From: an uncultured Bacteroidaceae bacterium
Lineage (GTDB): Bacteria > Bacteroidota > Bacteroidia > Bacteroidales > Bacteroidaceae
Reading direction: 5' to 3'
Length of the DNA: 64,000 nucleotides
NCBI GenBank assembly: GCA_905235575.1
Contig: CAJOLZ010000016.1
Location: 1-64,000, forward strand
Both the position numbers and the translations under genes were made by a program. The notes below the pieces were generated by a model that saw only the letters and a list, made by a program, of their open reading frames with translations, ran no database searches and was not told the DNA's origin. Below, in pieces: positions 62,573 to 64,000 of the stretch; position 1 is the first letter of the stretch; the number at the start of each line of letters is the position of its first letter.

Positions 62573-63934
62573 ATGACACAAGACACCATCTGCGCACTTG
62601 CCACCCCCGTGGGAGGCGCCATAGCCATCGTACGCATCTCGGGGCCGCAGACCTTCCGGATACTCGCAAGCGTCTTCTCCGCAGACCTCAGCCAGGCCCA
62701 GCCCTACACCCTACGCTACGGTCACATAGACGACGGAAGCCGACGCGTGGACGACGTGCTCGTTTCCATCTTCCGCGCGCCACACAGCTATACCGGCGAG
62801 GACTCGGCCGAGATTTCGTGCCACGGAAGCCCATACATCACACGCGAAATTCTGCAACTGCTCATCGCACACGGCGCGCGGCAGGCACAGCCCGGAGAGT
62901 TCACCCAACGCGCCTTCCTGAACGGCAAGATGGACCTCTCGCAAGCCGAGGCCGTGGCCGACCTCATCGCCAGCACCAACGCAGCCACACACCACATGGC
63001 CATGAGCCAACTGAGGGGCGGCTTCAGCAGCGAGCTGGCCACACTGCGCGAACAACTCCTGCAACTCACCTCACTGCTCGAGCTCGAACTCGACTTCTCA
63101 GACCACGAAGACCTCGAATTTGCCAATCGGGACGACCTTGTAAATCTCGCAAAGAAAATTGACAATCACATACAGCGGCTCGCCCACACATTCCAAGTGG
63201 GCAACGCGCTGAAAAATGGTGTAAACGTAGCAATCATCGGCGCTCCGAATGTCGGCAAGAGCACTTTGCTGAACACACTTCTGCATGAAGACAAGGCGAT
63301 AGTCAGCGACGTGCAGGGAACGACCCGAGATCTTGTGGAAGACGTCATACAGATTCAGGGCATCACCTTCCGATTCGTTGACACCGCGGGCATACGCCGC
63401 ACCAAAGACCAGATCGAGAAAATGGGCATCGAGCGCAGCATGCAGGCCGCAGAGAAGGCTCAGATCATCATACTTCTGAGCGAGCCAAACGTGCCTTTCC
63501 CAGAACTCAACCTGAAGGAAGAGAAGCCCGTGCTGCACGTAATCAACAAATGCGACCACACCATACCCAGCAGTTCTTTCCTCTACCACAAGCACACGCC
63601 GGGCGAATACATCCACATCTCGGCCCTCAAAGGCGACGGCATCCAGCTGCTCGAGAACGCGCTCGTGAAAGAAGCAGCTATCCCGGAAATATCCGAAAAT
63701 GAGACCATTGTGACAAACCTACGTCACTACAATGCGCTCCTCGAAGCCCACACCTACCTCCAGAAGGTCCTCAGCGGACTTCAACCTGCCCCCGACACTC
63801 CTCCCCTACCCTCAGACCTCATCGCGGAGGACCTCCGTACAGTCCTCTCCGCCCTAGGTCAAATCACAGGTGGAACCATCAGTTCGCAAGAGACCTTAAA
63901 TAACATATTCTCCTCGTTTTGCGTGGGAAAATAG
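62573..63934 (+). CDS. mnmE: tRNA modification GTPase MnmE
   Basis: With MnmG it makes the 5-carboxymethylaminomethyl group of wobble uridine in tRNA. The 453-residue protein is complete: an N-terminal folate-binding domain (TICALATPVGGAIAIVRISG, GSPYITREILQLL), a helical domain, and an inserted G domain with GAPNVGKST (223-231), GTTRD, DTAGIRRT and INKCD, ending in the essential FCVGK with its Cys. Start at 62573 (MTQDTIC) is fixed by homology, immediately after the repeat array. Confidence 0.97.
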   Translation: MTQDTICALATPVGGAIAIVRISGPQTFRILASVFSADLSQAQPYTLRYGHIDDGSRRVDDVLVSIFRAPHSYTGEDSAEISCHGSPYITREILQLLIAHGARQAQPGEFTQRAFLNGKMDLSQAEAVADLIASTNAATHHMAMSQLRGGFSSELATLREQLLQLTSLLELELDFSDHEDLEFANRDDLVNLAKKIDNHIQRLAHTFQVGNALKNGVNVAIIGAPNVGKSTLLNTLLHEDKAIVSDVQGTTRDLVEDVIQIQGITFRFVDTAGIRRTKDQIEKMGIERSMQAAEKAQIIILLSEPNVPFPELNLKEEKPVLHVINKCDHTIPSSSFLYHKHTPGEYIHISALKGDGIQLLENALVKEAAIPEISENETIVTNLRHYNALLEAHTYLQKVLSGLQPAPDTPPLPSDLIAEDLRTVLSALGQITGGTISSQETLNNIFSSFCVGK

Positions 63935-63936
63935 AA

Positions 63937-63965
63937 CATAACTAATTGTTATACAATTAGTTATG
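63937..63965. other. Perfect 12-bp inverted repeat after mnmE
   Basis: CATAACTAATTG and CAATTAGTTATG with TTATA between, 3 bp after the mnmE stop. It may be an AT-rich terminator (CCGTTTTATT follows) or a recombinase or integrase core site; the remaining 35 bases do not allow a choice. Confidence 0.45.
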
Positions 63966-64000
63966 CCGTTTTATTAAAGCTTTTTAACAAATCGGCTCAT

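Overview
The window is bacterial chromosome from a member of the Bacteroidales, most likely Prevotellaceae or a close relative. Supporting signs are near-consensus Bacteroidetes promoters (a TTTG box at -33 and TAnnTTTG at -7, about 20 nt apart) before many genes; FimA/Mfa-type fimbrillin lipoproteins; proteins ending in type IX secretion-like tails; a DUF4248/HU-like/smalltalk gene module; GH92 and GH125 mannosidases; and the order galM - sugar transporter - galK. No rRNA, insertion sequence, plasmid or phage block and no CRISPR array was found. One tRNA (Ala, anticodon GGC) is present.

Layout. 1-8.4 kb: the 3' part of a SnoaL-alpha/beta hydrolase fusion, the galactose genes (galM, MFS transporter, galK), then transketolase and rpiB, so galactose entry sits next to the non-oxidative pentose phosphate pathway. 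8.4-12.4 kb: two tandem secreted M6-type metalloproteases. 12.7 kb: tRNA-Ala. 12.9-25.7 kb: a fimbrial operon on the minus strand, in transcription order an OmpA/DUF3575 protein, a major fimbrillin, an Mfa2/FimB-type anchor, a second fimbrillin and three further fimbrial lipoproteins, one of them frameshifted. A strong intrinsic terminator directly after the major fimbrillin probably sets subunit ratios. 26-28.5 kb: DUF4248, HU-like protein, a 33-residue smalltalk protein, a P5-like lytic protein and an S24 repressor. 28.5-39.2 kb: cutC, a HerA-like ATPase, a transglutaminase-fold lipoprotein, two mannosidases (GH125, GH92) and groES-groEL. 39.5-47.8 kb: a membrane protein, an HD/OB YhaM-like nuclease, a large outer-membrane beta-barrel with a glycine/arginine-rich tail, and a three-gene envelope glycosylation operon (GT2, ArnT-like, LAB_N). 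48-50.8 kb: rplU-rpmA, a small lipoprotein and serS. 51.2-55.3 kb: a structured leader or ncRNA with its own promoter, then a type III restriction-modification pair (mod, res). 55.5-64 kb: an NfnB-NfnA type fusion, a double-domain esterase, a DMT-type membrane protein, a periplasmic PD40-like protein, threonine aldolase and mnmE.

Two signals go beyond ordinary annotation. First, eleven intergenic loci carry the same array: 14-bp palindromes (such as CGCACCACGGTGCG) separated by 8-bp spacers, giving a strict 22-bp period with a second, nested dyad in each spacer, so symmetry centres recur every 11 bp. One copy runs into the 3' end of the threonine aldolase gene. Second, the ~350 nt between a consensus promoter at 51,207-51,238 and mod is packed with nested and mutually exclusive stems and looks like a structured RNA. 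Three genes (serS, a fimbrial lipoprotein gene, res) carry small frameshifts; these may be real, phase-variable or assembly errors, and the sequence alone cannot decide.
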